NCBI RefSeq assembly: GCF_963082655.1
Contig: NC_081552.1
Span: 57,330,561 to 57,394,560, forward strand
From: Stomoxys calcitrans
Lineage: Eukaryota > Arthropoda > Insecta > Diptera > Muscidae
Direction: 5' to 3'
DNA length: 64,000 bases
Position 1 is the stretch's first letter. Each line of letters begins with the position of its first letter. The notes under the pieces are model-generated. The model was not told the DNA's origin and did no database searches. It saw nothing but the letters and a program-made list of their open reading frames with translations. Shown one piece after another: positions 58,301 through 61,139 of this stretch. The translations under genes and the position numbers were made by a program.

Positions 58301-60012
58301 GTGGCATTATTGGACCGTACTTCTTAACAGATGATGGCAATCGTAACGTAACTATGAATGGTGAGCGCTATCGTGAGATGATATCCAATTTTTTTTTTTA
58401 GTAACACGGGTCTTATTGAGAGGCAAGTTCGGTGAACATTTTATTTCACGTTCGGAAGCGGTCAATTGGCCGCCTAGACCGTGCGATTTAAAGCCTTTGG
58501 ACTATTTTTTGTGGGACTATGTTAAAGCTCATGTCTATACAGCCCGCTTCAATTGACGCATTGTAAGGCAACATTGAAGCCGCGCAGTGGCCAATTTAAA
58601 CAAATTACAATGAACTACTTCTTATATTTAATATACAAAATACAATAATATTATAATAATGACTGGAAAGACTATGATCGCAAAAATTAACTACGCATTA
58701 TACTTGAATACAATCAAAAAGTATTTAATATTATTATTTGAAAAGATTCTTAATAAAAAATGAATACATATTTGCATGAAATAATTTTCAAACCTTATAA
58801 GGACCGTACTATCGATTCAAATAAAGATTTCATGCGTGTTTCTGAAATCTATGTAAAACTTTTCTATAGCTCTTAAAAAATCACCGTTTATATGAACCGA
58901 TCTCACTGTCCGTTCGTGAACGGGTATAATTTTCGAAATCTCTATTGTGAACAATGTATTCCTTAATTGAACGCTGTTTTTTGAAATTAATGAACGAGAT
59001 GTTTAAATCGATCCTAATTTGTAAAAGAAAATTACATTAAAATATGTATAAACGATACGCGGCAATTAGGCTCTTTTAATTCATGGTCTATCAGTGTTTA
59101 GATTTAGATTTAGATATCTAAATCTGGAAACTGCAACTTGGTTTGGGTTTGCATCAGGTTGTAAGTCAAGTAGAATTGGCTGGTCACATGAACTGAAGAC
59201 GTTTGTACCTGGATGGCCGCGGGTCATACATATTGGCATCACTCGCAGCCCAATATAGGTGTGCACCAATAGGTGTGCGTTTCAATTTGTCGTGAGTCCA
59301 ACATCGACAAAAGTATGGTCTGGATCTCTGACCTGATATCACTAACTGAAATAAACGGTAGAGAATCTATGATGGCCGAACGAAGAAGTTTTCTTCAAAC
59401 TCTTAGACCTTGAGCGATTCTTCGCAAATTTCCCTTCTTTTAAACTTCTTGCTTAGCACAAAGCAGTATTTTCTTGGACTAAAGAGGGCTTGGTTTAGGA
59501 GTTAAGTAATAAATAATCAGAATATTAAGTGGTTTTGTCTAAGTTGGCAACCCATAGGTCCTGCTGCCAGGAAACTGTTCTATTTACCTCATTCTGGTTG
59601 AGAGATAAATACTCACTAACCTCGAATAATTTTAGAGGTTCCCTCGTCACCACTACAAATAGTAGATACTAACAGAATTTTAAACATGTTCTTGCTTTAT
59701 GGCAAAAAAATGCTCATTAAATTCTGGAAACAATCATGAGTGTCTTTCCCTCTCATACTTGGCTAAAAAGCTGGAATGTTGTTAAACATTTATTTTTATT
59801 TTATATGTTTTTTCTTTTTTTCTTTTAGATTCCGCTCGGTCTCCTCTATAGAGCCAGTCAACATTGAGGATGAGCAATTTGCTGAGATTGTCAATCATTA
59901 CAATGAGTATGCACTTAAACAGAAGAACAGCGTAGAACAAATCACTACAGCGAAAGAAGGCGACAAAACTACAGCGCCATCGTCCAAAGTGAATCTATTC
60001 TTTAAGTTTTGA
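7645..60012 (+). CDS. CycA: Cyclin A, 3' six coding exons (gene spans most of window)
   Basis: Join of 7645-7919, 8099-8342, 49232-49455, 54836-55040, 55102-55349 and 59829-60012, giving 459 residues and a stop. Cyclin A binds and activates Cdk1/Cdk2 and is needed for S-phase and mitotic entry; it is degraded by the APC/C. Seen here: a KEN box (residues 70-72 of the visible part), the [12 protein letters not shown] hydrophobic-patch motif (from residue 193), an N-terminal cyclin fold at about 165-291, a C-terminal cyclin fold at about 293-410, and a C-terminus NLFFKF. The N-terminus, which in Drosophila carries the start and a further degron, is absent, so the first exon(s) probably lie upstream of position 1. 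Phases are 2, 0, 2, 0, 2 and every junction restores a sensible codon. The 8343-49231 intron is 40,889 bp and contains a nested antisense gene. Similarity to Drosophila CycA is recalled family knowledge, not a search result. Confidence 0.95.
8099..8342 (+). CDS. CycA: CycA exon leading into the first cyclin fold
   Basis: The acceptor is CCCATCTAG and the donor is GTAAGA. The first base completes the split Ser codon. It encodes [18 protein letters not shown], a conserved Ser/Pro-rich segment with candidate SP sites, then [14 protein letters not shown] and ILEYFRESE, the helix that precedes the cyclin box. It ends exactly on a codon (phase 0) before the giant intron. The upstream intron 7920-8098 is 179 bp. 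Confidence 0.94.
8931..9288. repeat. GC-richer insert of unknown type beside LINE fragment
   Basis: GC-richer than its surroundings (for example GCCGGTGCCGCCCGGCCTC at about 9091). Contains GGACCAATCGCCATTGG. Interrupts the minisatellite. No intact frame. Probably an older retroposon fragment (inference). Confidence 0.4.
9289..9945 (-). pseudogene. Jockey-like LINE, 3' end of ORF2, degenerate
   Basis: On the minus strand, in changing frames: [20 protein letters not shown] and [20 protein letters not shown]; then [20 protein letters not shown]; then [18 protein letters not shown]. These are typical of the C-terminal end of jockey-clade ORF2. The 3' end is CACACTGCTACAACAACAAC, and that CAA-rich tail is shared with the short retroposons at 43322-43425 and 63376-63452. 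Confidence 0.8.
10294..10664 (-). repeat. AT-rich insert in minisatellite, possible LINE 3' UTR
   Basis: Read on the minus strand it ends TTGAATTTGAAATAAATAAA, a TAAA-type tail that would fit the 3' end of a non-LTR element. No protein similarity, so the type is uncertain. Confidence 0.35.
11038..11105 (+). mobile_element. tRNA-derived SINE head, truncated
   Basis: CCACCGTAGCGCAGTGGTTA (A box) and GGGCTCGAATCC (B box near 11091) form the tRNA-like promoter part of the SINE. The body is missing and the sequence changes to AT-rich after the B box. Confidence 0.75.
11106..12394. other. CycA giant-intron sequence, no gene; GT repeat
   Basis: AT-rich intron DNA. A (TG)n microsatellite runs from about 12262 to 12292. 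No supported coding frame. Confidence 0.6.
12395..14150 (-). repeat. Composite repeat family G, copy 1 (reverse orientation)
   Basis: About 170-bp tandem units: GGCAATATGGGACTCAAATG, AAGGTATTTGGGAGTAGA, AATCTGATATCCAAATGTGG, CACCCCCCAAA. The left end (AAACGGCTGAATCGATTATG, TTTTTTGATATCAGAAACG) is the reverse complement of the right end of the copy at 32884-34910. A hairpin MITE is inserted at 12614-12784. Confidence 0.8.
12614..12784. mobile_element. Hairpin (snap-back) derivative of the mariner-type MITE
   Basis: 171 bp between TA dinucleotides (12612-12613, 12785-12786). Arms of 73 bp with a single mismatch (GGCATTG versus GGCGTTG) around a 25-bp spacer. The spacer is the reverse complement of positions 74-98 of the family, so the element equals the first 73 bp joined to the inverted first 98 bp of a standard copy. 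Confidence 0.93.
14160..16330. other. CycA giant-intron sequence, no gene; simple repeats
   Basis: AT-rich. It contains an AC microsatellite (15131-15150), a GAGA-rich stretch with GATC interruptions (15249-15283) and a T-run near 15385. No gene. Confidence 0.55.
16410..16615. repeat. Repeats of TCATAACATTTATGA type
   Basis: Several short self-complementary units (GTCATAACATTTATGA, TCATAACCTTTATGAAA, TCATAATATTTATGAAA). Related sequence appears at 20130-20600 (for example TAATATTTATGAACAT). Function unknown. Confidence 0.55.
16618..16849. mobile_element. MITE with CAGGGTGGCTGATGA termini
   Basis: 232 bp between TA dinucleotides. Termini are CAGGGTGGCTGATGAA and TTTCATCAGCCACCCTG. The interior is dominated by TTAAT repeats (about 16702-16795). 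TA target and CAG end suggest the Tc1/mariner/pogo group (inference). Confidence 0.85.
16877..18680. repeat. R1 composite repeat, near full length, with MITE inserted
   Basis: Starts ACAAGTAAAAGCGTGCTAAG + TTCGGCCGGGCCGAA. Followed by at least six ~165-bp monomers with CAAGATCGGTTTATATGGC and CAAAACACGTCGTGCAAAAT, then a change to second-subfamily monomers (GCTGCCATATAGACCGATCT). The mariner-type MITE lies at 18377-18613. Ends AAAGTTCGGCTTGGCCGAAC at about 18639. Confidence 0.85.
18377..18613. mobile_element. Mariner-type MITE, copy 3
   Basis: 237 bp, TA at 18375-18376 and 18614-18615, perfect TIR starting TTGGGTTGCCCAAAAAGTAA. Inserted in R1. Confidence 0.92.
18904..19710. repeat. R1 composite repeat, complete short copy
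   Basis: Begins TTAACAAGTAAGAGCGTGCT + TTCGGCCGGGCCGAA. Contains four monomers, then CTAACGGACGGACATGGC-type sequence near 19558, ATATATATGCTTTATGGGAT, and ends AATTAGTATACCCCCACCCT and GGTGGAGGGTATAAAAAC. Both termini are present, so this copy defines the element's boundaries. Confidence 0.88.
20130..20600 (+). repeat. Minisatellite M2 (~29-bp unit), forward
   Basis: Units of CCTATAAATAAGAAATTTGG + ATAAAATTT at 20235-20450, diverging along the array, flanked by TTCATAA/TTTATGA repeats. The same unit occurs inverted at 21770-22030 and 23705-24105. Confidence 0.75.
20600..21300. other. CycA giant-intron sequence, no gene
   Basis: AT-rich with a T-run near 21115. No supported coding frame or clear repeat. 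Confidence 0.5.
21308..21633 (+). repeat. Dispersed repeat X, copy 1
   Basis: Matches 28638-29020 in inverse orientation over nearly its whole length: GGAGCAACAGCGAGAG, AAAAAGGCGTTTTCGCAATG, CGTACGACCC, CCTTAACCAAGAATCGGAAA, TTGGTGTTGTGGTA, TGGCTTTACTTTTCCAT. No protein recognised. Confidence 0.75.
21765..22040 (-). repeat. Minisatellite M2, inverted, degenerate
   Basis: T-rich units of the type TTTTGTCAAAATTT..TTTATAGG, the reverse complement of the M2 unit at 20235-20450. Confidence 0.5.
22460..23590. repeat. R1 composite repeat, second-subfamily monomers
   Basis: Monomers with GGGCCGTATTGAACAAGGAT, GTCGAGAGATGCCTAACACA and AGAGATCGGTCTATATGGCA. Ends with ACAGACAGACGGACGGACAT, AATATATATACTTTATAGGG and AATGACAAAATGAATATACC. 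Confidence 0.8.
23592..23660 (+). mobile_element. SINE 3'-end fragment
   Basis: AAGTTTGCCCCTGTTCCTTA + ATGGAATGTTAGTGGGCAAA matches the 3' end of the tRNA-derived SINE, joined to the end of the R1 copy. Confidence 0.65.
23705..24105 (-). repeat. Minisatellite M2, inverted array
   Basis: About a dozen degenerate units of TAGGAATTTTTGTCAAAATG and TTCTTATTTATGG type. The T-rich reading frame across it is a repeat artefact. Confidence 0.7.
24285..24515 (+). repeat. Family G fragment
   Basis: GGTAAACATGTCATTTTTGG, GGTGGGACGGGCCCCCCGAC and GGTGGGGCTTGGGGTAGGTT match monomers of the G copy at 32884-34910. Confidence 0.65.
24530..24960. repeat. TTTTATAAATTC-type low-complexity tandem repeat
   Basis: Repeated TTTTTTATAAATTCTTTTTT units of about 22 bp, decaying to the right. 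Confidence 0.7.
24969..26232. repeat. R1 composite repeat, complete copy, reverse orientation
   Basis: Starts TATACCCTCCACCATAAGAT, then CCCATAAAGTATATATATTC, GTCCGTCCGTCTGTCTGTCG, six or more monomers (TGCCATATAAACCGATCTTG, GTGCGCAATTCTTATCCGAT, GCACGACGTGTTTTGTTATG), and ends AAGATTCGGCCCGGCCGAAC followed by TTAGCACG. A 181-codon open frame over it encodes only translated monomers. Confidence 0.88.
26240..28600. other. CycA giant-intron sequence, no gene
   Basis: AT-rich. A short R1 scrap lies near 28230-28300 (GGTCATATCGGTTCATATTT). No supported coding frame. Confidence 0.5.
28638..29020 (-). repeat. Dispersed repeat X, copy 2 (inverted relative to copy 1)
   Basis: Reverse complement of 21308-21633 with some extra sequence near 28790-28980. 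Shared landmarks include CCGATTCTTGGTTAAGGA and GGTCGTACG. Confidence 0.75.
29275..30110. repeat. Composite repeat R1b (ACCACAGTGGTGG terminus)
   Basis: GGACGGACATAGCTAAATCG, AGTGATTCTAAGCCGATCGG and TACCCTGTACCACAGTGGTG at 29279-29412 recur at 42009-42165. Followed by monomers with ATAGCTCCCATATATATCTT, TTCATCCG and GTAGTAGCCAC. Probably two adjacent copies or halves of one. Confidence 0.7.
30290..30800. other. GC-richer block with two related ~120-bp units
   Basis: GCATCTAGGGGAGGCTTCCA at about 30415 and GCATCCTCCCACTCTTCATC at about 30560 begin two loosely related stretches, each continuing with GATATCA/AATATCA, CATA and AATCGGT motifs. GC content is higher than the flanking intron. No open frame with similarity. 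Possibly a decayed retroelement. Confidence 0.35.
30838..31159. repeat. R1 composite repeat, truncated, reverse orientation
   Basis: TATAATACCCTCCACCATAA, ATTTCGTCATTCCGTTTGTA and monomer sequence, stopping at TCTATAATCTGATAT where a SINE end begins. Confidence 0.75.
31160..31292 (-). mobile_element. tRNA-derived SINE, 3' part
   Basis: TGCAAATTTCTCAATGAACA, CCATTGGGGAACAGGGGCAA and TTTTTATAGCCGAGTCCGAA match the SINE at 42693-42992. The junction with R1 is at the same R1 position as in the copy at 4016-4162. Confidence 0.7.
31300..32094. other. Intron sequence; R1 scrap at 31880-32095
   Basis: 31300-31870 shows no recognisable feature. 31880-32095 contains R1 monomer pieces (CGCAATTCGTATCCGATTTA, GCAAAATTTCAGCCAAATCG). 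Confidence 0.5.
32095..32250. repeat. CACG-rich repeat
   Basis: ACTCACGATCACGCGCGCTC, ACTCACGTTCACGCACGTTT and ACTCACGCACGATTTACG resemble the CACG-rich segment at 2440-2650. Confidence 0.45.
32251..32883. other. Intron sequence, no gene
   Basis: Contains two CAGTTGACCACAGTG motifs (about 32560 and 32738). No coding frame supported. Confidence 0.45.
32884..34910 (+). repeat. Composite repeat family G, copy 2, near full length
   Basis: Begins CTAGCTGACCCGGGCCCGCT (a GC-rich head) and ends CACAAATTGATTTTTACATA. Interior of about ten ~170-bp units: CATTTGAGCCCCATATTG, CATGGTCGGTAAATATG, GGGGTGTTTTGGG, CCCACATTTGGATATCA. Before the end: AAAATCGGTTCAGCTGTTTT. No conserved open frame. Confidence 0.82.
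34911..35120. other. AT-rich 3' flank of the RIB43A-like gene
   Basis: No feature other than the poly(A) signal candidate next to it. Confidence 0.5.
35121..35126 (-). promoter_or_regulatory. Poly(A) signal candidate of the RIB43A-like gene
   Basis: AATAAA on the minus strand about 70 nt beyond the stop codon, in an AT-rich context. The position fits a short 3' UTR. Confidence 0.5.
35198..36217 (-). CDS. RIB43A-like exon 2 with stop
   Basis: Encodes residues 40-378. The acceptor (TTTCTTCAG on the minus strand) is followed by CTTGATATTGATACC. The 66-bp intron 36218-36283 is a multiple of three and has no stop, so the frame reads through it. Removing it restores the family motif RTFG-LDIDTL, so I treat it as an intron. 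Confidence 0.87.
   Translation of the reverse strand, partial: LDIDTLERQIAERNKIRQTEAEQHRRYEHQTDMMQKVIHAKELELAKRRRAVENDLNYYRCRFQNKQQSREFDLNDPESIKKSKPARIADDDINLGISSAQIFIGEDLGHSERQRRQREQQRAWLDQQIKERKQAENARLQADRVIYESINARDQRLEDMANSERKVRHQVLDSIQQFNCELARRKREERLRKQKEKVEDDMAEIYNMLSSDMLTENPNVAQSRTNPNKKIAFMYRGMSPQELANFRQAQHQQMLDRKKQETEKQLMDKQWEQYALNMDRELHLKDREMERKRQREYEKLLEENDKLAQEQKMQKDHDKVLHVNRVTPEFFDKFNTTTR
35198..36400 (-). CDS. RIB43A-domain axonemal microtubule protein, nested in CycA intron
   Basis: Join of complement 36284-36400 and 35198-36217, 378 residues, the usual family size of about 380. RIB43A/RIBC proteins are filamentous, coiled-coil inner proteins of ciliary and flagellar doublet microtubules. 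In a fly the expected sites are sperm tails and ciliated sensory neurons (family inference). Family signatures in order: QRTFG then LDIDTL (residues 35-45), [20 protein letters not shown] (110-129), IFIGEDL (141-147), [16 protein letters not shown] (242-257), RGMSPQEL (275-282), [10 protein letters not shown] (369-378). The rest is Glu/Lys/Arg/Gln-rich coiled coil. The start chosen is the Met at 36398-36400 (context AAGATGG). An in-frame Met 69 bp upstream would add a hydrophobic stretch unlike the family. It is transcribed opposite to CycA. Confidence 0.92.
   Translation of the reverse strand: MANFMTQTDLNEASKLQKRQQFEEERKKRIFNAKQRTFGVGKTVDSQSRNLLLFVLYHFLQLDIDTLERQIAERNKIRQTEAEQHRRYEHQTDMMQKVIHAKELELAKRRRAVENDLNYYRCRFQNKQQSREFDLNDPESIKKSKPARIADDDINLGISSAQIFIGEDLGHSERQRRQREQQRAWLDQQIKERKQAENARLQADRVIYESINARDQRLEDMANSERKVRHQVLDSIQQFNCELARRKREERLRKQKEKVEDDMAEIYNMLSSDMLTENPNVAQSRTNPNKKIAFMYRGMSPQELANFRQAQHQQMLDRKKQETEKQLMDKQWEQYALNMDRELHLKDREMERKRQREYEKLLEENDKLAQEQKMQKDHDKVLHVNRVTPEFFDKFNTTTR
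36284..36400 (-). CDS. RIB43A-like exon 1
   Basis: Encodes residues 1-39 ([15 protein letters not shown] to KQRTFG). The donor, read on the minus strand, is GGG followed by GTAGGA. Upstream on the minus strand (about 36527) is a GTAATG that could be the donor of a 5' UTR intron; this is uncertain. Confidence 0.85.
36401..37632. other. 5' side of the RIB43A-like gene and intron DNA
   Basis: AT-rich with T-runs (36799-36822, 37051-37070). Must contain the RIB43A-like promoter on the minus strand, but I see no clear core element. No second gene. Confidence 0.5.
37633..38053. repeat. R1 composite repeat, forward, diverged
   Basis: AACAAGTGAAAGCGTGCAAA and ATTCGGCCGAGCCGAATCTT (terminus), CCCACCACCATGG, then monomers GTTTACATGGGAGCTATATC and GGGGCTCAAGAAATAAAATC. 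Ends at the LINE fragment. Confidence 0.78.
38055..39285 (-). pseudogene. Jockey-clade LINE fragment: linker and reverse transcriptase, broken
   Basis: Minus strand, several frames. Linker part [30 protein letters not shown] and [20 protein letters not shown]; finger motifs around 38640-38890; motif A region [20 protein letters not shown]; then [19 protein letters not shown]; and the thumb side [20 protein letters not shown] with [10 protein letters not shown]. Multiple frameshifts. The YxDD catalytic box is missing at about 38308-38316. Both the endonuclease and the 3' end are absent. Confidence 0.88.
39290..40094. other. Intron sequence, no gene
   Basis: AT-rich. No supported frame or repeat. 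Confidence 0.5.
40095..40444. repeat. 350-bp palindrome with A/AT core
   Basis: About 140-bp arms are complementary at every position I checked, around the axis 40269/40270. Arms begin AATGCATTTTGTGTTGAAG and end TGATTATTTAAA. The core is an A-run (about 40235-40257) and an AT dinucleotide repeat (about 40258-40300). No coding capacity. Either a fold-back element or an inversion artefact. Confidence 0.92.
40455..42165. repeat. R1b composite repeat, interrupted at about 41100-41790
   Basis: Monomers GGGAGCTATATCTAAATCTG + AACCGATTT, CTTCCTGCCAAATTT and GAGAGAATCGGTTAACAAA. Ends GACAGACAGACGGACATAGC, AGTCGATCGGTATACTTATC and CCTGTACCACAGTAGTGCTG. The interruption holds CAGCA/TGCTG-rich sequence. 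Confidence 0.75.
41110..41790. repeat. TGCTG/CAGCA-rich insert
   Basis: Within R1b. Inverted pair ATTCAAAACAGCA (41113-41126) and TGCTGTTTTGAAT (41239-41252), then many CAGCA and GCTGC motifs to 41760. The short hydrophobic frame near 41270 has no family signature. Confidence 0.5.
42166..42692. other. Intron sequence, no gene
   Basis: No recognised feature. Small piece of family G-like sequence near 42550-42660. Confidence 0.4.
42693..42992 (-). mobile_element. tRNA-derived SINE, longest copy
   Basis: On the minus strand: ATCACCGTAGCGCAGAGG (A box, 42953-42970 region) and GGTTAGAATCC (B box, 42917-42927, one change from consensus). The body contains GCCATGTTAAACTTCTCTCC and CGTTCGGACTCGGCTATAGA, ending CCTTAGTGGAATGTTCATG + CGCAAAATTTG. 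Flanks share AAGAGTA, a probable short TSD. The RNA polymerase III boxes are inferred from consensus. Confidence 0.82.
43276..43796 (-). mobile_element. Tc1/mariner-like element, deletion derivative, copy 2
   Basis: TIR pair AAGTGTGATTTTTTAAGAGC / AAAAATCACCCTT, related to the ends of 57962-58888. On the minus strand the N-terminal helix-turn-helix remnant joins directly to the RPCDL-type block near 43575, then C-terminal sequence [16 protein letters not shown]. The catalytic core is deleted. A 104-bp retroposon is inserted at 43322-43425. Confidence 0.85.
43322..43425 (-). mobile_element. 104-bp CAA-tailed retroposon with 13-bp TSD
   Basis: Flanked by the perfect duplication AAAATAAATGGTC (43309-43321, 43426-43438). 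Starts AATCCCATGGCAGTCGGTTG on the + strand and ends CACACTGCTACAACAACAAC plus AAC. Same family as 63376-63452. Which strand is the transcript sense is unclear; the CAA side resembles a LINE 3' tail, which would make the + strand the sense strand, so the strand given here is tentative. Confidence 0.85.
43800..44232. other. Intron sequence, no gene
   Basis: Overlapping frames on both strands, none with a recognisable family. Confidence 0.45.
44235..44470. mobile_element. Mariner-type MITE, copy 4
   Basis: 236 bp between TA dinucleotides (44233-44234, 44471-44472). TIR begins TTGGGTTGTCCAAAAAGTAA. Close to copies 1 and 3. Confidence 0.92.
44472..45320. repeat. R1 composite repeat, second-subfamily monomers
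   Basis: GTAGCCGGGCTGAACTTTGG terminus, monomers with TTAAACAGGGATGTCGAGTG and GGTCTATATGGCAGCTATAT, then GACAGACAGACGGACATGGC, and end CAGTGGTGGAGGGTATGAAA. Confidence 0.8.
45321..46427. other. Intron sequence; small inverted pair
   Basis: No gene. AAATTACCACCC (46006-46017) and GGGTGGTAATTT (about 46159-46170) bracket a ~165-bp MITE-like unit with internal GGTCATTTAAA / GGCCATTTAAA repeats. Confidence 0.45.
46428..47165. repeat. R1 composite repeat, reverse orientation, 3'-truncated
   Basis: Starts TTATACCCTCCACCTTAGGA, then CCCATAAAGTATATATATTC and GTCCGTCCGTCTGTCTGTCG. Three to four monomers follow, ending inside one at 47165. A 167-codon frame here is monomer translation. Confidence 0.87.
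47166..48574. other. Intron sequence, no gene
   Basis: AT-rich with GTTGACTGACTGACAG repeats near 47724 and a short TG run near 48036. No supported frame. Confidence 0.5.
48575..49125. repeat. R1 composite repeat, diverged, just upstream of CycA exon
   Basis: ACAAGTAAAAGCGGACCGAA, AAATCGGGAGATCGGTTCAT, TGGACCATTTGCAATCCCCA, and the CGAGGTGTTACAAACGGAAT end. It finishes about 107 bp before the exon at 49232. Confidence 0.78.
49232..49455 (+). CDS. CycA: CycA exon, core of N-terminal cyclin box
   Basis: Follows a long T-run and TTTTAG acceptor; the donor is GTAAGT. It encodes [10 protein letters not shown], the [12 protein letters not shown] motif, [18 protein letters not shown] and [13 protein letters not shown]. 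This is the part of the cyclin fold that forms the RxL-docking hydrophobic patch and contacts the Cdk. It ends with TC of a Ser codon completed by the next exon. Confidence 0.96.
49456..50340. other. CycA intron sequence, no gene
   Basis: A 180-codon frame (49798-50340) lacks any family signature and sits in an intron in the same orientation as CycA. Treated as chance. Confidence 0.5.
50345..51665. repeat. Minisatellite array M1, second array
   Basis: About 40 tandem units, mainly TAGTTTTAGTACCTTTTCCT + TTGACAAAGGG (31 bp), then TAGTTTTACAACCCTTTCCA + AATAGGG at 51260-51380, then CTATTAGTTCCCTTTCCAAA + AAGTAGGGTA at 51490-51590. The core CCTTTGACAAAGG is self-complementary. A GTTGTTGTTG-headed short repeat interrupts it at about 50685-50770. 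Confidence 0.9.
50685..50770 (+). mobile_element. Short retroposon related to the CAA-tailed family
   Basis: GTTGTTGTTGTTGTAACGG followed by AAACCGGCACGTACAACTGG and CTGCCATGGTATTAGG: the reverse-complement layout of 43322-43425. The junctions are not clean enough to call a TSD. Confidence 0.6.
51690..51737 (-). mobile_element. SINE 3'-end fragment
   Basis: AAATGCAAATTTTGCCCATG + AACATTCCACTCAGGAACAG matches the 3' end of the tRNA-derived SINE. Confidence 0.65.
51781..54083. mobile_element. 2.3-kb element with ~210-bp imperfect TIRs
   Basis: Left arm (from CAGTGGGATGAGAAAAAAA, about 51781-51990) and right arm (to TTTTTTTTCCCATCCCACTG, about 53855-54083) are inverted copies sharing AAAATTTCAG, AAAGATATCA, TTATAGCT and GGGCTGCCAAAAGCGCATTT. 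CAACGC occurs just outside both ends. No transposase frame remains; the middle holds a LINE fragment. Superfamily unknown. Confidence 0.75.
52745..53330 (+). pseudogene. LINE 3' fragment: RNase H and zinc-knuckle end, broken
   Basis: [19 protein letters not shown] + [10 protein letters not shown] (RNase H signature WVPGH), a stop, then in another frame [35 protein letters not shown] + CPAL (a CxxC..H..C motif) and [14 protein letters not shown]. It ends in an ACCTA-repeat tail (CCTAACCTAACCTA). Typical of LINEs that carry RNase H. Nested in the 51781-54083 element. Confidence 0.85.
54084..54835. other. CycA intron sequence, no gene
   Basis: AT-rich, ending in a T-run and the CycA acceptor. 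No feature. Confidence 0.55.
54836..55040 (+). CDS. CycA: CycA exon, end of first and start of second cyclin fold
   Basis: Acceptor TTTTTACAG, donor GTAAGT. It encodes [37 protein letters not shown] and [13 protein letters not shown], characteristic cyclin A/B sequence with the linker between the two folds. The exon ends in phase 0, 61 bp before the next exon. Confidence 0.96.
55102..55349 (+). CDS. CycA: CycA exon, second cyclin fold
   Basis: Separated from the preceding exon by a minimal 61-bp intron (GTAAGT..TTTAG). It encodes [20 protein letters not shown], then [12 protein letters not shown] and [20 protein letters not shown], the C-terminal cyclin fold. It ends with two bases of a Lys codon before GTGAGT. 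Confidence 0.95.
55350..55724. other. CycA intron sequence, no gene
   Basis: AT-rich intron following the exon ending at 55349. No feature. Confidence 0.55.
55725..57955. repeat. Two adjacent R1 composite repeats
   Basis: First copy about 55725-56798: TATACCCACCTCCATAGGAT start, second-subfamily monomers (GCTGCCATATAGACCGAT, TCCGATTTCGCTGAAATTTG), end AAGATTCGGCCCGGCCGAAT + TTAGCACGCTTTTACTTG. Second copy about 56957-57955: TATACCCACCACCATAGGAT start and about five monomers, cut by the transposon at 57962. Confidence 0.85.
57962..58888 (+). mobile_element. Tc1/mariner-like transposon, internally deleted, copy 1
   Basis: 927 bp between TA dinucleotides (57960-57961, 58889-58890). TIRs AAGGGTGATTTTGTAGCTAT / ATAGCTCTTAAAAAATCACC. 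Remnant transposase: [19 protein letters not shown] (first catalytic Asp region), [20 protein letters not shown], then after a deletion [20 protein letters not shown] + [16 protein letters not shown] (third Asp region). The block with the second catalytic Asp is gone and frameshifts remain. Inactive. Confidence 0.9.
58891..59828. other. CycA last intron, no gene
   Basis: Mixed AT-rich DNA. A short TTTAGATTTAGATATC repeat lies near 59098. No supported frame. Confidence 0.5.
59829..60012 (+). CDS. CycA: CycA last coding exon with stop
   Basis: Acceptor CTTTTTTTCTTTTAG. It encodes [20 protein letters not shown] and, after a low-conservation Gln/Lys/Thr-rich stretch, the terminus NLFFKF followed by TGA at 60010-60012. 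The same terminal motif (NLFYKF in Drosophila, from memory) supports the reading frame and the end of the gene. Confidence 0.95.
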
Positions 60013-61116
60013 TCTATGTTTCAGTGATCATTTTTGTTTTTTTTTGAGAATTTTTTCGTTTTTTATTATACAATTATTTAAAAAAAAAACACACACATAT
60101 AGTATCAAATGTAATGTACTCTAAAATTATTTAAAATATCCAGAAAAAATTTGGATGATCAGTTACACACACCCCCCCAAAAAAAAAGACATAAAAAGGA
60201 AGAACAAAAAGTAAGACCTCTTTTTTAGACATTTAAAAATTTTGTACACATTTATAATAGATTGACTTGTCTTATTTTTAAACTAATTTAGTTATATTTA
60301 TTCATTACAACACAAAAACTCTAAAAAAGAACACAACCACACAGAGCCAGAGTTGAAAGAGACAAATAAAATAACAGCCTTTGTTGTAGGTTTTCTTGTT
60401 TTTTAAGATACTTTTAACGAAATTTTCTTAAAGAAAATTTGTTTTTAAATATATGTAACGCTCTTTTTTTTAAGACAAAATTCAAATGTTTTGCTATTTT
60501 AAAAAGATATTTTAAAAAAGAACATAAATTAAACAAGAAAAAATACAAAACATTACTCAGATTCGGTAACTCAAAAAAAAAAAAAAAAACTAAGGCTGTA
60601 TTTATTTGTTTGATCCATTTTCAGCTCTCTACTCTCCACCACCTCATCATAATGCTTAAATCCTTATCATATAAGAAATTTATATTTTGTTAAGCTAAGA
60701 CTTCTTTATTTTTCTTTTAAATCACTTCATTCTTAATATTTGATTACCAAGTCTCATACACGAACTGTTCGATTATACAACTTTATAAACATTTATAACA
60801 CCAACCAAACAAATTATAAATATATATATATATTTTGAATTTATGTAAGCGAATTCGTATGTCATATGACTTTAACTGAGTCACTATTATTTATGTTAGT
60901 ATAAAAGCTATGATTTTTTTCTGTTTTCATCATACACACGTTCTGTGAACATGTCTGGAAATGAAAGAAAAAGAAGATGAAAACCATCTCACAAATATAA
61001 ACACACACACACACACACACAAAGTTGACAAAATTTTTACAACCATGTTTCAAATTTCGCACAAATACACACACACAGTTTAGTATTTGAGATATCGTTG
61101 GTTATTCATAAATAAA
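60013..61116 (+). other. CycA: Probable CycA 3' UTR
   Basis: An AT-rich segment directly after the CycA stop, with no retained reading frame. AATAAA hexamers on the + strand at 60365-60370 and 61111-61116 are the two clearest polyadenylation-signal candidates. A CA repeat lies at about 61000-61020. The true end cannot be fixed without transcript data. Confidence 0.5.
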
Positions 61117-61139
61117 AAAAAAAAATAAAATTGCAAAAA

